Notes under the pieces: generated by a model
Databases searched by the model: none
The model's input: the letters and a program-made list of their open reading frames with translations, nothing else
Told to the model about the DNA's origin: nothing
Program-made: the position numbers and the translations under genes
Source: Isochrysis galbana
Taxonomy: Eukaryota; Haptophyta; Isochrysidales; Isochrysidaceae
NCBI GenBank assembly: GCA_018136815.1
Contig: CM030932.1
Coordinates: 9,114,001 to 9,178,000, forward strand
Length of the DNA: 64,000 bases
Direction: 5' to 3'
In this document: positions 1 through 10,713 of the stretch, piece after piece
Layout of the letters: the number at the start of each line of letters is the position of its first letter
How positions within the stretch are numbered: the stretch's first letter is position 1

Positions 1-488
1 GAGGCGAAAATGCTCCTCGCAGGAGGGTGAGGTACCTTTTTGAGCATCTCACTCGTCCACTTCACGATGTCGGCCACCGGAGGCACGCCTAGCTGGTGCG
101 CCTCGGCGCACATCCACTCAGCCGCCGCCTTGCCTCGCGCCTTGGCAGCGACGTACTTCTTGTGCGTGATGAATCCTGCCTCGCGGACGTAGGCGCCCGA
201 CTTGGTGGGCTGATGTGCTACCCATCTCGCCAGCATCACGCCGATCAGCGCGCCCAGCAGCGCGGAGCCGCCAAAGAGGTGGCGCCAGACAAAGGCGCCG
301 GCTGCGCCACCCAGGAAGGAGGCAGCACTCAGCTCCTCCTCACTGGGCAGGTCGGCACGCTTCATGCGCGCGCCGTCATCGAAGGAGAGGGGGGGTGGCG
401 GCGCGCGTAGCGCCACGCAACAACGCCCTGCCGGCACCAACGGCCGCGCGGGCAGGAGCAGAGAGAGGGAGAGGAGGCAGAGGTGCAT
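1..488 (-). CDS. Targeted small membrane protein, 5' part only
   Basis: Reading leftwards from ATG at 488, the frame stays open to the window edge. The first 20 or so residues (MHLCLLSLSLLLPARPLVPA) look like a signal peptide and are followed by an Arg/Pro-containing stretch, as in bipartite plastid leaders of secondary algae. Around residues 60-90 is a Gly/Ala-rich hydrophobic segment (FLGGAAGAFVWRHLFGGS onward) that could span a membrane, then a Lys/Ala-rich helix. A good donor (AAG|GTACCTC) sits at 36/35, so coding may splice out there or read on. The downstream Met at residue 41 is an alternative start, but the leader argues for 488. Family not recognised. Targeting and membrane location are inferred from composition only. 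Confidence 0.6.
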   Translation of the reverse strand, partial: MHLCLLSLSLLLPARPLVPAGRCCVALRAPPPPLSFDDGARMKRADLPSEEELSAASFLGGAAGAFVWRHLFGGSALLGALIGVMLARWVAHQPTKSGAYVREAGFITHKKYVAAKARGKAAAEWMCAEAHQLGVPPVADIVKWTSEMLKKVPHPPARSIFA

Positions 489-1257
489 TGGCGCCAAACC
501 GCCGCCGGCGCGCGCGACGCTGCCGACCCCGCCTAGGGCTCAGTTTCATGGACTTTTACTCTTGATTTCGTGGACGATTCTGAGGATACGAGACCTCGCT
601 TCTTGAACGAACGCCCACACCACAAGCAGCAGGGGGAGGTAATTCCCTTCTTCTCGCTTATCCTCGTAGAACCTTATCATCTGAATGAAGCTCTCAAAGA
701 GACAACCTCCTGGTGTGATGGATGATGACTACTCTACTACGAGGAGTACTTGCTTGGCGGGTGCCAGAAAGAAGCGGAGCAGAAAAGAAGCGGGAAAGAA
801 AAGAAAATCCTTCACGATTTCACGTTTTGACCTCCGGGTCGGGTCGGGCCGGTCGGGGGCGGCCTTCGAGGCCTACAAGTTGCACATAGTGAAAATGCCC
901 CCATTCACCGAACACCAAGCAACACAGCAAAAACAGTCTAGTTTTGACCCTCGAAGAAACACTATGTTGAAACACAGCGGGCGAAGCACAGGATACTCGA
1001 TACTCGGTGCCTAGTCAATTCCTAGTTCTAGTTCCTGGCATACTAATACTAATACTATTGACTATTGTTCTATTCCTATTATTGATTATTGTTCTCCCCC
1101 TCGGCCCTCGGCCCTCGCTCGGTATTTTTGCCCCTTGACCCTTATTGAGCCTTGAGGCTCAAGCAAGGGCTCTGAGTCAAAATAAAAATAAAAATAAAAT
1201 AATTAATGCTACATATCCTATATCCTAGCCGCTGGCCGTAGTGCACCAAACAAAGCC
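489..1257. other. Intergenic, no gene seen
   Basis: No frame here has coding character. From about 1040 to 1210 the DNA is AT-rich, with short direct repeats of TACTAATACTAAT and TTGACTATTGTTC type. The stretch precedes two dispersed repeats. Confidence 0.5.
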
Positions 1258-1412
1258 GGACCCCAGAAACCGAAGAAAAAGGAATGAATGGTGAATGGGG
1301 GGAAAGGGAAGAGGTGGAGGTGGAGGGAGGGCAGATAAGGGATAGATAAGGGCGATGTCGGAGTAGAGATCGGGAAACCTAGAACCTAGACCTAGTAGCT
1401 AGTACTAGTAGG
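1258..1412 (+). repeat. Dispersed repeat family F2, copy 1
   Basis: The block begins ACCCCAGAAACCGAAGAAAA and ends near GGGAAACCTAGAACCTAGAC, with a purine-rich centre. Related copies lie at 31654-31765 and 39483-39590. All three have the same order: CCGAAGAA(A/C)AAGGAATGA, a GGGGGAAAGGG-type tract, then GGGCGATG. Confidence 0.7.
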
Positions 1413-1418
1413 TGTTAT

Positions 1419-1575
1419 GGCGGTCAAACAGGGCTTTTTAAGTACTGATAGGGATAGGGGGGTGACTTTTTTTGACCATTTTCCAAAGCCCACAACAAAA
1501 CTCCCAGAGGGGCCACCTGCCGCCACGAAAATTTTCGCCAGAAAACCAAAAAATGGTGCGATTCTCCTCCCCCCT
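1419..1575 (+). repeat. Dispersed repeat family F1 (GGTCAAA/TTTGACC hairpin), copy 1
   Basis: Starts GCGGTCAAACAGGGCTTTTT and carries the inverted complement TTTGACC about 45 bases later, followed by TTCCAAAGCCCACAA, a GGGGCCACC core and an ATGGTGCGATT end. The same order recurs at 25511-25660 and 47804-47943. Truncated starts lie at 33563 and 47743. Confidence 0.75.
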
Positions 1576-1818
1576 CGCCCCTCCCTTGTCCCTTGCACAC
1601 GCTCTGGGACTCTACCGGTAAAGAACCGCGGCGCCCGCCGCGGGAGTGATAGACGTATTTTGAAATGGAGTATTCATCACACCGGATTCCTTATTGATCC
1701 GTCCCACTCGTCGGCCGCCCGAGATTGATCGTCTGCCTCCTAGAGGCAAGACGTCAGCTCTGCGCAGCCCTCAGTCAGCGCACCTCGTAGTGCGCGCATA
1801 CCGCCCCCTAGCCCATAG

Positions 1819-2920
1819 GCCACACACGTACCAGCCCTGACAACCCCGACCCGCCCCTCGCAGGATTCGCCCTCGCCCGACCTTGCCACCGACTTCCAGC
1901 TTCTCAACGCTGGGGCCATCGACATCGGGCTCACGACGAGCGCCAACGTCCATGCCGCCCTCGCCGCGCTCCTATGCTCGAGCTCCCCCCATCCGGCGTT
2001 GGTCGACGAGGCTCGTCCAGTGGGTGGCCTGAGTATGGCCCACGCGACCGCGCTCCACGCCGCTGCGGAAGAATGGGCTCAAAATCTTGCCAGAGCGCAC
2101 ATACGCGCGTCTGGCGAGGCCACACCACCGGGAGCTAATGTTATGTTCGCCCGGTGGGTGGAGGTCTTGACAGGCGGCGCAGGTATCCTTCAAGCGCTTC
2201 CGCAGGCGAGGAGCAGCGCCACGAGGTCGCTACTGGCAAGGGCGGCGCGCTACGCCAAGGCGCAGGCAAAGGTCTGGTATCACTCGGAATACAAGGCGCG
2301 CAGGGCGCTCGCATGCGGGGATGGCACCCAGAGGTGGTCGCCTAGAAAAAGGGGAAAGGCTCGAGCGCGCCCTCTCGCTCGGCTGCGACCACCGTGAAAT
2401 CTTTACATCCTTGCTAGCGGCCGCCAACTTGTGCACCACCGGCAACCAAAGGATTTACGCCTTCCTCCTCGATCTCGCCGAAGATCCGGTTCTCTCTCTC
2501 AACCCCGCGCTGGCCTGCGACGTGCTCCTCCGCAAATGCGACGCCACCTTCGCGGCCAACGTGCCCGGCTTCGCCAAAGACTCCGCCTCCATGGAGTGGG
2601 ACCGCCTCGTAGCCCGTGAAGCCGGCTCCGATCTCTTAGAGTTATCCAAGAATTTGGTGCGCGCGTACGTCCGCAAGATGGGTGACGCGAAGGTGGATGC
2701 CACGACGGTCTGGGACCACCCAAACATGTCGCACGATATCAATCAACGATTCGAGTCCATCATTCGGAACGACAAGGTCGACGCGGCTCGCGGCGTGGAC
2801 AACGCGACCAAGTTCGGCGAGTGTCTTGCAAAGACTCGCTTCCGCGTCGAGAACCACGAGCTTCCTCGTTCGGCCCTTTCGTGCGTCAACCTCTGTCAGC
2901 GTCCGTCCAGGTGTGGTTAG
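1819..2920 (+). pseudogene. Unidentified protein-like ORF, probably frameshifted
   Basis: Frame 1 is open from 1819 (first ATG 2035) to 2397 and has protein-like composition (for example EEWAQNLARAHIRASGEATP). The coding character then moves to another frame from about 2321 to 2920 (DHREIFTSLLAAANLC, YAFLLDLAEDP, TTVWDHPNMSHDINQRFES). No intron with plausible size and splice sites joins them, so a frameshift near 2320 is the simpler reading. The 3' end runs into a repeat (2901-2953) that recurs at 58.8 kb. No domain is recognised. Mobile-element origin is likely from the surroundings, but unproven. Confidence 0.35.
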
Positions 2921-2953
2921 TTTTCGCCCCGTTTGGGTTAGTGTGTGTGGCTC
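2901..2953 (+). repeat. Dispersed repeat R5, copy 1
   Basis: A block of about 53 bases beginning GTCCGTCCAGGTGTGGTTAG and containing TTTTCGCCCCGTTTGG. It recurs in inverse orientation at 58761-58815 with few differences. A shorter relative (TCGCCCCGTTTGGGTAAG) lies near 38978. Confidence 0.7.
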
Positions 2954-3771
2954 GGTGTCCTCGAGCTTTTTGTGGCAACTTCATCGTGGCCCACCGTGTT
3001 CCCAAGCGAGTCCCCGTGCCATATTTCCAGGCTTCGCTGGCTGGCCTAACCAAGCCAAGCGGAACCTACGAAGAACAGGCCTGGACGACAACGAAAGTGA
3101 AAGTGAGCAAGTCCCAAGCAAGAACCGGAACTCAACAAGAAACAACAAGCCTTGCAAGAAGCTAAACAAGCCTTCACAAGGTAACCCGAGAGCCCGAGAC
3201 AAGCGCGCGGCGAGTGACAGGCGACCTGGCTCCTTTGGGTCAAGATTACCCGAAAGGAGGAAACCTGGAATCTAGACTTGACAAACAAGCTAGACGGAAC
3301 GAAACTAGAACTCGAATTCTAGATCGCTAGGGACGAACCCTACCAACCTAGATGTACCTGAGCTTCGCCGTGTGGCCGCACGACGAAGGACCTGGAAATA
3401 AGAGCCTAGAAATCGCATCATCTATAATTTTTAACAAATTTTTATGGGTCGCGGCGCGGCAAAGGAACGGAACTAGCGCTAACTCAAGACAGGACTCCCT
3501 GCCGCGGCAAGCGCAAGCACCCTTCCCCCTTATGCCACCCAGCTCTTCACTAGCTTTCTACCTGCGCTAGCTGGAGCGCCCCTCCCTTCACACTCAAACA
3601 GCCCCCCACGCCAGGATCCTGTTTTGGTCTCGCAGGCAAGGGGGCCTAATGGGAGGGAGAGGAGCAACTCCTCAGAGAGGAGCTGTGGGGAAGGAGATGT
3701 CTGAGTGGGGGCGCTATACCCTTGCGCTAGGCATGGGCAGCGACGCCGCCTCAAGACATATCCTCCCTCTT

Positions 3772-4155
3772 GTCTTAAGTCGAAATTTTTGGTGCTTGAA
3801 ACAGAGGGCGAGGGGGGTTGTGCTTCTTGGGTTGCTTGTAGTTCCAAGAGGGAGTGGGAGAGGGAGTGAAGTGTTGGAAGAGGGCCCAAGGCAGGGCACT
3901 GAGTTGTAGGTGATTGTGGCCCACAAGAGTGGGGTGAAAACGAGAGGTGTATCAACATGAACATGAGTCTTGAGTTGAAATTTTTGGTGCTTTGAACAGA
4001 GGGCGAGGGGGGTCGTGCTACTTGGGTTGGTTGTAGAGGGAAGGGAGAGTGGGAGAGGGAGTCAAGTGTTGAAGGAGTGCCCAAGGCAGGGCACTGAGTT
4101 GTAGGTTCTTGTGGCCCAAAGGAGCGGGGTGAAAACGAGAAGTGACTCAACATGG
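3772..4155 (+). repeat. Two-copy tandem duplication, unit about 195 bases
   Basis: Copy 1 (3772-3966) and copy 2 (3967-4155) share GAAATTTTTGGTGCTT, GAGGGCGAGGGGGGT, CCCAAGGCAGGGCACTGAGT and GGGGTGAAAACGAGA in the same order. Reverse frames stay open through both copies, which reflects the duplication rather than coding. Confidence 0.75.
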
Positions 4156-4455
4156 AAAACAGAGGCTTAGGGTGCTCTCCGTAGGAGATTGATGGTTGTG
4201 AAGTGCCCTCCTATGTTGGGTGCACTGATGGTAGAGGTTTCCACCATGGGGAGGGCAGCTGAGCTGCCTTCCCACATGAGGTGCTCTTGGGGTGGGAGGG
4301 TTTCCCACTGTTGGAGGGGGTCTCCAAGACCCCCTGCATGCTACGCAGAGCCATGGTGGCAACCTGTTCGGTGCCGGTGCTCGCCACCCCGCGCGCTTGC
4401 GCGGGTGTGGTTTGGATGGGCTGGATGGGCTTTGAGAGGGCTTTCTGACGAGCCG

Positions 4456-4562
4456 CCTCGGGCGGCGTGGGGCGTCCCAGGTGGGGCGCGGTGGCGAGGG
4501 TCGCCTGGGGCTCGGGAGCGGTCGCGGCACGCTCCATAGGTCAAACTATAACAATAGTTTGA
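4456..4562 (-). repeat. Repeat shared with the 52-kb boundary, ending in a palindrome
   Basis: Read on the minus strand, a palindrome at 4541-4562 (9-base arms, 4-base loop) is followed by ATGGAGCGTGCCGCGACCGC and GCCCCAGGCGACCCTCGCC. The same order is found on the plus strand at 52034-52146, just outside the left inverted repeat of the LRR block. Confidence 0.7.
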
Positions 4563-4578
4563 GAAATCGCATCATCTA

Positions 4579-6320
4579 GGATGAATGCGACAGCGGTGTG
4601 ACAATTGATTTGTCATATGAGTTTGAAGCTTCACATTCTCTTCGAGAGCGTCTTGCCGCTTCGCAAGGGCGTCCAGTAACTTTCGCGAAAGTTGGACGTG
4701 AGGGGGCGCCCGCACAGCGTTTTCGTATGTAACGTTGGTGTGATTACAGTGTGAGAAAAAATGACGTGAGGCGACAAACGTAAGCTTTTCCATCGTTATG
4801 GCCCTCTAGAGCTGCGCTGTTCTCGCACCGTCAGAGGCCGCGTCTCCAGGGCTTCTTCTAGCGCCGCATCCCTAACCGCAGTGCGGTCTTGATGCATGCC
4901 GCCGTGCTGTGATGTGGTTGATTGGGCTGTGGGTGTTGGTGCTGCTGGGTGGTGTGAGAGGTCATGGGCTGGTCGAATGCTGGCAGGTCGGGGGCGTCGG
5001 CGGCAGGGGCGTGAGAGGGCGGTGTTGGGTGGGAAGGCGTGGACGGCACGCCTCCGCTACCATGTGGTTGTGAGGGGTGATGGGAGGCTGTGGCTGCTGT
5101 GTGTGATGGTGTGGATGGGCTGTGGATGGTAGTAACATGTGAGGTACAGACAGAGGAGGGAGCGGAGGATGGGGTGACACGGGTGGGGGAGGCACGCGCG
5201 GACGAAGGCGAGACCGAGGGTTCGGTCTCGAACGGCATGGAGACGAGCGGGACGAGCACAGGGGGCACGAGCAGACCAGAAGGGCACGGGAGCGGTCGAG
5301 CGGTGGCGCTGACGACGAGAACGAAGAACAAGGGAGAGGACACTCACGGGAAAAGTAAACACCGGGAAGGGAAAAGACGCGGGAAGAGAGAGGGATGAAA
5401 CGGGGCCGGAAACTCAAGGAGACACTCGGAGAGAGAACGGGGGGGGAGGAGAGAGAGGGGGGCGGGCCCAGTGGGCCGACGCGGGGAAGGGGCGTCGGAG
5501 CGTGACAACAAAGAAGAGGGGGCGCGGGGGAAGAACCGATGGCGGGAAAGGGGACGCAATGCGAAGAGGGGGAACCGGGGCGAGGCGGCGGGGAGGGAGT
5601 CACGCGAAAGGGAACCTAGTGAACGGGGACGTGCGAGGGGGAACGGGCAACCCCCCCTACCCGCAACAGTCCCATTCCCTAAGCATCACAACTCGCTTCT
5701 TCCTGGTTTCGCCCCGGCTTAATAACCAACTAGCAGTGAACGTAAGCCCTGGGTCTGGATGCCGCCATCACTGGCGAAGAATCGTTGCTGGCCTATGTCT
5801 TTGACGCTTGAGCACGTTTCAGCCTCAAAGGTAAGCTTGTACCTCTTCTGGGAAACAGCAATGATTGGGGACGAGGGTTTCGCCTTTGGCGATGGGGGAG
5901 CGTCAGAGTTTTATTGTTGTGTTAGTATAACCTTAGTGCTGCGGGACCGTAGCCCTTCGACGGCAACGGAGCCCCTACCCCGCGATGGGGGTGTGCGCGG
6001 TTGGCGCATGGCTCGTCCGGTGTCCGGTGTATGTGGCTAGGGATGCAAGCCAACAAGATGCTCTATAAGACTACAATTTCTAACGAAGAGGAAGAGGACA
6101 CCTGAAGGACCAGAGAACACACTAGAGTATAAAGTTGAAAGTAAAAGGAGCTGGCGTAACGACTGTGCGCGGCTCGATCGTTCAGCTGTCGCGGGGCGAG
6201 GGGGGCGGAAGAAGAGGGGGGGAGGGGAGGGGGGCGAGGGGGCGGCGAGAGGGAGAGTAGTCCCTGCGGCCGCCAGGGGAGAAGAGAAGGGCAGTCTACC
6301 GGCAGTCCGGGCGATCGCAG
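4579..6320. other. Intergenic; purine-rich DNA
   Basis: From about 5130 to 5650 the plus strand is dominated by G and A, which keeps long reverse frames open without any protein-like content. A minus-strand frame at 4572-4793 (ending VQLSRKLLDALAKRQDALEE and onward) has helix-like composition but no start context or partner exon. Nothing else could be supported. Confidence 0.45.
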
Positions 6321-8084
6321 ATGGCGACCGCGATGATACCGCCCAAGCCCATCGCAGCACTTGGCGATGGCCCCGCTGCGAAGAAGAGCAGCCGGCAGAT
6401 CTCACGGCCGAAAGGAGGTGTGGTTGTCACCATTCGCAGGCTACCGCTTGAGCGTAGTCCGCGCTCATTGCGCACGTCGGCGATTCGGAGGGAGCTGGAA
6501 GCGCCCGACTTGTCCCCAGGCCTGCCGAGTCTTCAGGCACCTTCGACAGGCAAAGAAGAGACGGCCAGGCCGATGCCTTCTCGGAAGCCTGAGATAGCAC
6601 TCTTACAGACTGATCCCCATCAGGTCGGGCGGGAGGACGTCCCAGGAAACTCTACGAATAGTTCGGATGGGTTGGCGAGGCATTCATATAAAAGAATGGT
6701 GCGCACGACAGCTCGGACGCCCAGGCCTCGGCCCGCGCCTCTGGGCGAAGTGGTGCTGGTACGTTTGCATCTTTCAACTAGCAGTGGGGGTGTCACCGCG
6801 CTAATGCGCACACAGCGAATGAAAATTGCTGCGACCTGCATGACGCCAGTCAATGGTGCCCCAGGATCAACGCTGAATTCACCATCGAGCATCGAAACGC
6901 TCTTGCACACGCAAGGAACGACTTCAATGCATCGGTTGGCGTCGCATAAGCATCGGAAGCTTCCCAAATGCAGTTGCAGCATGCTCCCACTGTTGCTCGC
7001 GGCAGGGGAGGGGGGCGATAGCCGAGAGGAGCCAACCCCCGTGCACAGGTGGCCCTGCAAGCTCAGCGAGACGCAAGGTTTTGCTTTGGCCACCGTTGCG
7101 GGGAGTCGGCAGGAGCTTGAAAACGCGCGCTTTGCGCAAAAGCAAGCAAAATGGGAGGCGGCCAAGCGGGCAAGGCTAGCCAAGCTGCAGCAGAAGCTGC
7201 TCGACGAAGAGCGCACACCATCACCACCCCATCGTCCACCACGAGGTGTTCGAGTGCCCACGATGCCTCGCGTACCGCCACCATCGGCCCGAACTCCTCG
7301 AGCGGCGAAGGCCGTAGAGAAGCCGGCGCGCTCGAGGGCTGTCGAGAGGGAGAGGCAAGCGGCCGCGAAAACTGCCGAGGAGGCGCTGCTATCTGCCGAG
7401 GAGTCAGCGCGACTCGCCGCGCATGAGCGCATCAGTGGGGCGATCCGATCACAACTACTTGTGCGTGAGCGAAAAGAAGCTGTGCACGCGGCAGCGACGC
7501 TGCAGGGAGCTTGGCGTCTGGCGTGTAGGCTCGCGGAGAGGAGGCACCAAGATCGCATGCAGCGGACTCAGGAGCAGCGAAAGGCACTAGTACGCGAGGT
7601 GGCGGCTGTACGCATCCAGGCGATCTACCGTGGCGCGCGTGCGCGCTGGGCCAATCGTCCCATGCAGTTGGAAATGACGCTTGGATGCCACGGCATAGTA
7701 CGCGGGTTGGGCCAGCTGGATGAGCTGCTTTGTGGGGTAACCGCACGGCTTGCAGCACTCGATGCAACAGACTATCTACTTGAGCCTCTGCCGCCTCCCG
7801 ACGAGCCCTTGCAGATTGTGCATGAACTCGTTGCGGAGGAGGCTAGACAGGCAGTGCTGCGCGAGGCAGAGGCGCGGGAGACGGAGAGGGAGCGCGAGGC
7901 GCAGCGTCAGCGGGGCGAAATTATTTTCCCTTTGACCCTCGTGCAAGGCGTCCCACTCAACCTCACGCTCAGTTGCCATCCAGTAGTGAAGGGGCTCGTG
8001 ATGATTCCTCTGTGGTGCGAAGCATCGGGCATGCGCGATGGGGTTCCTCTTATGCTACAGATTGCTTGCTCTGAGGAGGAGTGA
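6321..8084 (+). CDS. IQ-motif coiled-coil protein
   Basis: Single open frame of 587 codons from ATG 6321. The N-terminal 200 residues are basic, Ser/Pro-rich and probably disordered. Residues about 255-375 are charged and helical (FAQKQAKWEAAKRARLAKLQ; VERERQAAAKTAEEALLSAE). Two IQ-like calmodulin-binding motifs follow, TLQGAWRLACRLAERR (about 390) and VRIQAIYRGARARW (about 430). The C-terminal 60 residues (PLTLVQGVPLNLTLSCHPVV) are hydrophobic beta-like sequence that I do not recognise. IQ motifs bind calmodulin or EF-hand light chains, so a cytoskeletal or ciliary scaffold is plausible. The 140-230 region is less protein-like and could hide an intron that does not break the frame. Confidence 0.7.
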   Translation: MATAMIPPKPIAALGDGPAAKKSSRQISRPKGGVVVTIRRLPLERSPRSLRTSAIRRELEAPDLSPGLPSLQAPSTGKEETARPMPSRKPEIALLQTDPHQVGREDVPGNSTNSSDGLARHSYKRMVRTTARTPRPRPAPLGEVVLVRLHLSTSSGGVTALMRTQRMKIAATCMTPVNGAPGSTLNSPSSIETLLHTQGTTSMHRLASHKHRKLPKCSCSMLPLLLAAGEGGDSREEPTPVHRWPCKLSETQGFALATVAGSRQELENARFAQKQAKWEAAKRARLAKLQQKLLDEERTPSPPHRPPRGVRVPTMPRVPPPSARTPRAAKAVEKPARSRAVERERQAAAKTAEEALLSAEESARLAAHERISGAIRSQLLVRERKEAVHAAATLQGAWRLACRLAERRHQDRMQRTQEQRKALVREVAAVRIQAIYRGARARWANRPMQLEMTLGCHGIVRGLGQLDELLCGVTARLAALDATDYLLEPLPPPDEPLQIVHELVAEEARQAVLREAEARETEREREAQRQRGEIIFPLTLVQGVPLNLTLSCHPVVKGLVMIPLWCEASGMRDGVPLMLQIACSEEE

Positions 8085-9112
8085 TGGCATGTACTTCCCA
8101 CTCCAGGTGCAAGATGTAGGTCGCTCGCCGTCGTGGCGGCGCAGTTTGTCTCCGTCTCAGAGCCAATGGTGCGTTGCTTTATGTATTTGATGCGTCCGGT
8201 GGCCAAATGTGTCCCGCCACGTAGCAGCAAGCAAGCCAACCAAGATTATGCTTAAGTCTTAAGTAACGGCGGGGCCATAAACGGAGCCAAACTAAAGATA
8301 AGTCAATTAGCGGGTGCACACACAACTCATAGCTGCGGGCTACAAAAGCCTGAATCGAGATCACTCCGCTAGGTCGACCGCTACGCGGCCGCCTCATGCG
8401 GCAAACCCAACGACCAAAAATTTCACTCCGCTGGGTCGACCGCTACGCGCTACGCGACCGCTTGCCGCACCGCTTGCACATGAGGGAGGGCATGGTGACC
8501 GTTCACACCCACGACTGCGGCCGGTAGGCCGACGCCCTAGCGACTCTCTCCGGGAGCCGGGGAGGGGGAGATAGCCGCCGGGGTGGAGGGGTCCGAATTT
8601 GATCTGTGGGTGACCATTTTTCACAATGTGCATTGTGCGCGCATACTACTGACCCAAACCTCTCCCACAGGCACGCCTTGTAGCCGCACCTCTCAGGAGG
8701 GGATGAGTAGGGGATGTAGGAAGGGGCCTCTTGAATGTATGGGTAGGGAGTTGGAGTTGGAATTGGCGTGGAAGGATAGTGGACCGCCGGGTGGCGGTTC
8801 TGGAGAAGGTGATGGGGTGAAGCGTAGTGGTGATGTTCCATCGGATGTGGTGAGCAAGTTACGTATGCATGTGTGTGAGCATGTCCGTGTGGTGGCACCG
8901 CAAGGACCGGTGCCGTGCGGTGGTGGGGTGGGGTGGAAGGGTGTGAGTGAGGCGGTGCCGCTGGAGGTTGCGAGGGGAGATCACCTCCGCTACCATGTGT
9001 GGTGAAGGAGTGCGAGTGCGGTGTGGTGTGCGAGTGCGAAGGGTGGGAATGGACGCATGTATGACTTGATTAGAGGTGGGGACGGGAAAAATCGACTTTT
9101 CACAATCGCACC
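8085..9112. other. Intergenic, no gene seen
   Basis: Contains the short direct repeats described separately. The CTCCGCTACCATGTG motif near 8985 also occurs near 5050. No frame has convincing coding character. Confidence 0.4.
8361..8449 (+). repeat. Pair of 27-base direct repeats
   Basis: TCACTCCGCT(A/G)GGTCGACC and the next 9 bases occur at 8361-8387 and 8423-8449 with one difference. They lie about 280 bases downstream of the IQ-protein stop codon. Confidence 0.7.
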
Positions 9113-9379
9113 GCTGACGTCACCCGGCCGAATGGGCCGGAGTGCCCAACTTTCGAACGCGAGCGGGCGCGCTGCCGGCGCTTTATCGGCCATTCACTTG
9201 GACAGAATGGCACAAGAAGCATCATATCCAAAGGTGCTGCCCTAGCAGCCACGCCAATCGCCGCCGCCGCCCGTGCGCATCGCGCTGTGGTTGACCGTGT
9301 GTGGCGCCGTCAACTACGCTAACGTCACCCGGCCGAATGGGCCGGAGTGCCGAACTTTCGAACGCGACCGGGCGCGCTG
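9113..9379 (+). repeat. Pair of 62-base direct repeats, 205 bases apart
   Basis: Copies at 9113-9174 and 9318-9379 differ at three positions. Each contains the small hairpin CCGGCCGAATGGGCCGG followed by CAACTTTCGAACGCGA or its variant. Confidence 0.75.
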
Positions 9380-10713
9380 GGTGAGAATTCTTGCTGAAGA
9401 GGCTCGTACGCTGCCACAGTGCCAACGAGTTCGCGAACGCGATGCACTTGGCGACCGTTCGGTAGATGGCACAGGAACAAGAAGTCCTACGGAAGCAGCG
9501 CAGCGCGCCAAGAGGCCTGTATTGCAATGCTCGCCACAATTCCCGAGCGCGCGATTGGGTAGTCTGCGGGTTGGGAGGCAGCGTACCAATATGCTGGATG
9601 GGGTTCTGCGCGTAGGAGCGCGTAGGCAAGCCGGTGTCATCCTTCTCAGGTTGGGGCAGGAAGTGGTGTGGTGTGGGGCTGACGGCCATGCTGCGTGGGC
9701 AGGTGAAGCAGAAAGCGGCCGAGTGCGGTGGCATGAAACGCCGGTGAGACCGCCGACCGGTGTACCCGGACCATTTAGTCCGAACACCATCGACAAGAGG
9801 GGGCTGACCACCGCCGTGCTCTCGCTGGAGCGCGGCGAAGGTCGGCCTGTCAGCCGGGTCGGTCGCCATCGCTCTGCCTCGGATTCGGATTAGAACGGGG
9901 AGAGGAACGAGGGAAAATCTTCCCCCGGTCCGACGATAAAAAAATGTGGGCCTCCGGATCAACAAGAGTTTTTTTTTCAACCCACTCTCCCCCACCTCTA
10001 ACTTGATGGAGACATGGAGAGATGGGCGGAACTAAGTGTGAGCGGAACCGGGACGGGATGAGACGAGGGAGGGGTGCCAGGCCCGGCGTGGACCTCTCCC
10101 GAATGCTCGGATGCGAACTCAGTGACGGCAGGGGCAGACATGATGGAGGCAACGGGGCCGGCACAGATCACGAAGGAGGACGGAACAGAGAAAACAAACG
10201 GAGAACGACGACACAAAAGACTAACATAAACGGACCATCTACACTAGTAATCGGGGGAGAACTGCCGAAAGAACGAGGAGCAAGACGGTGATAGAGGAAT
10301 GAAGAGAGCTCTCGGAACGCGGGGTTGATTTCCACGCGAGGGGGAATCTGGAGTTGCCGGACCGAGGAGGGGTGGGAGTGGGAGATGGGGCGTGCTAAGT
10401 ATAGCACGCATCCAAAAATATCCCTCCCCCCACCTGCAACACGCCTGGTTCGCTCGCCCTGGCCCGCCGCGGCCACCCCATTACCATGGGCTTCCCACCC
10501 CTCCTCTCCCCCTTGGTCGACCGGAGGCCAAGTGCATGTGCCATCGAACGGTACACACGATGCACGGACGGACGTGGCCGCAAGCGCCAGGATGAGGGAG
10601 CGAGGGAGGGAACGCGCGTGGCTACGATTTAATCACACCAGGGTCACACGCGAGGCGAGAATATTAAGAAGTCTTTTAATCTCGCATGGCGGACAAGCTG
10701 GACACAGCGTAAA
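9380..10713. other. Intergenic, no supported gene
   Basis: A minus-strand frame is open over 9222-9995. It runs straight through both 62-base repeats and has biased composition, so it is not accepted. A short motif at 10645-10671 (GAGGCGAGAATATTAA core) recurs inversely at 33689-33716. Confidence 0.4.

Larger units (their letters stand above)
3408..4578. repeat. 1.1-kb block between 17-base direct repeats
   Basis: The sequence AGAAATCGCATCATCTA occurs exactly at 3408-3424 and at 4562-4578. Between them lie a two-copy tandem duplication (3772-4155), a GC-rich segment related to 52056-52146, and a 22-base palindrome abutting the right repeat. This could be an insertion with a target-site duplication, or chance retention of an older duplication. 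No gene is recognised inside. Confidence 0.45.

Noticed and set aside
4962..5603. 213-codon minus-strand frame
   Set aside because: Purine-rich plus strand only; all Ser/Pro/Arg, no conserved pattern.
9222..9995. 257-codon minus-strand frame, with DPADRPTFAALQRE resembling the end of a kinase domain
   Set aside because: Only 14 residues look kinase-like. No other kinase motif is present, and the frame crosses both 62-base repeats.
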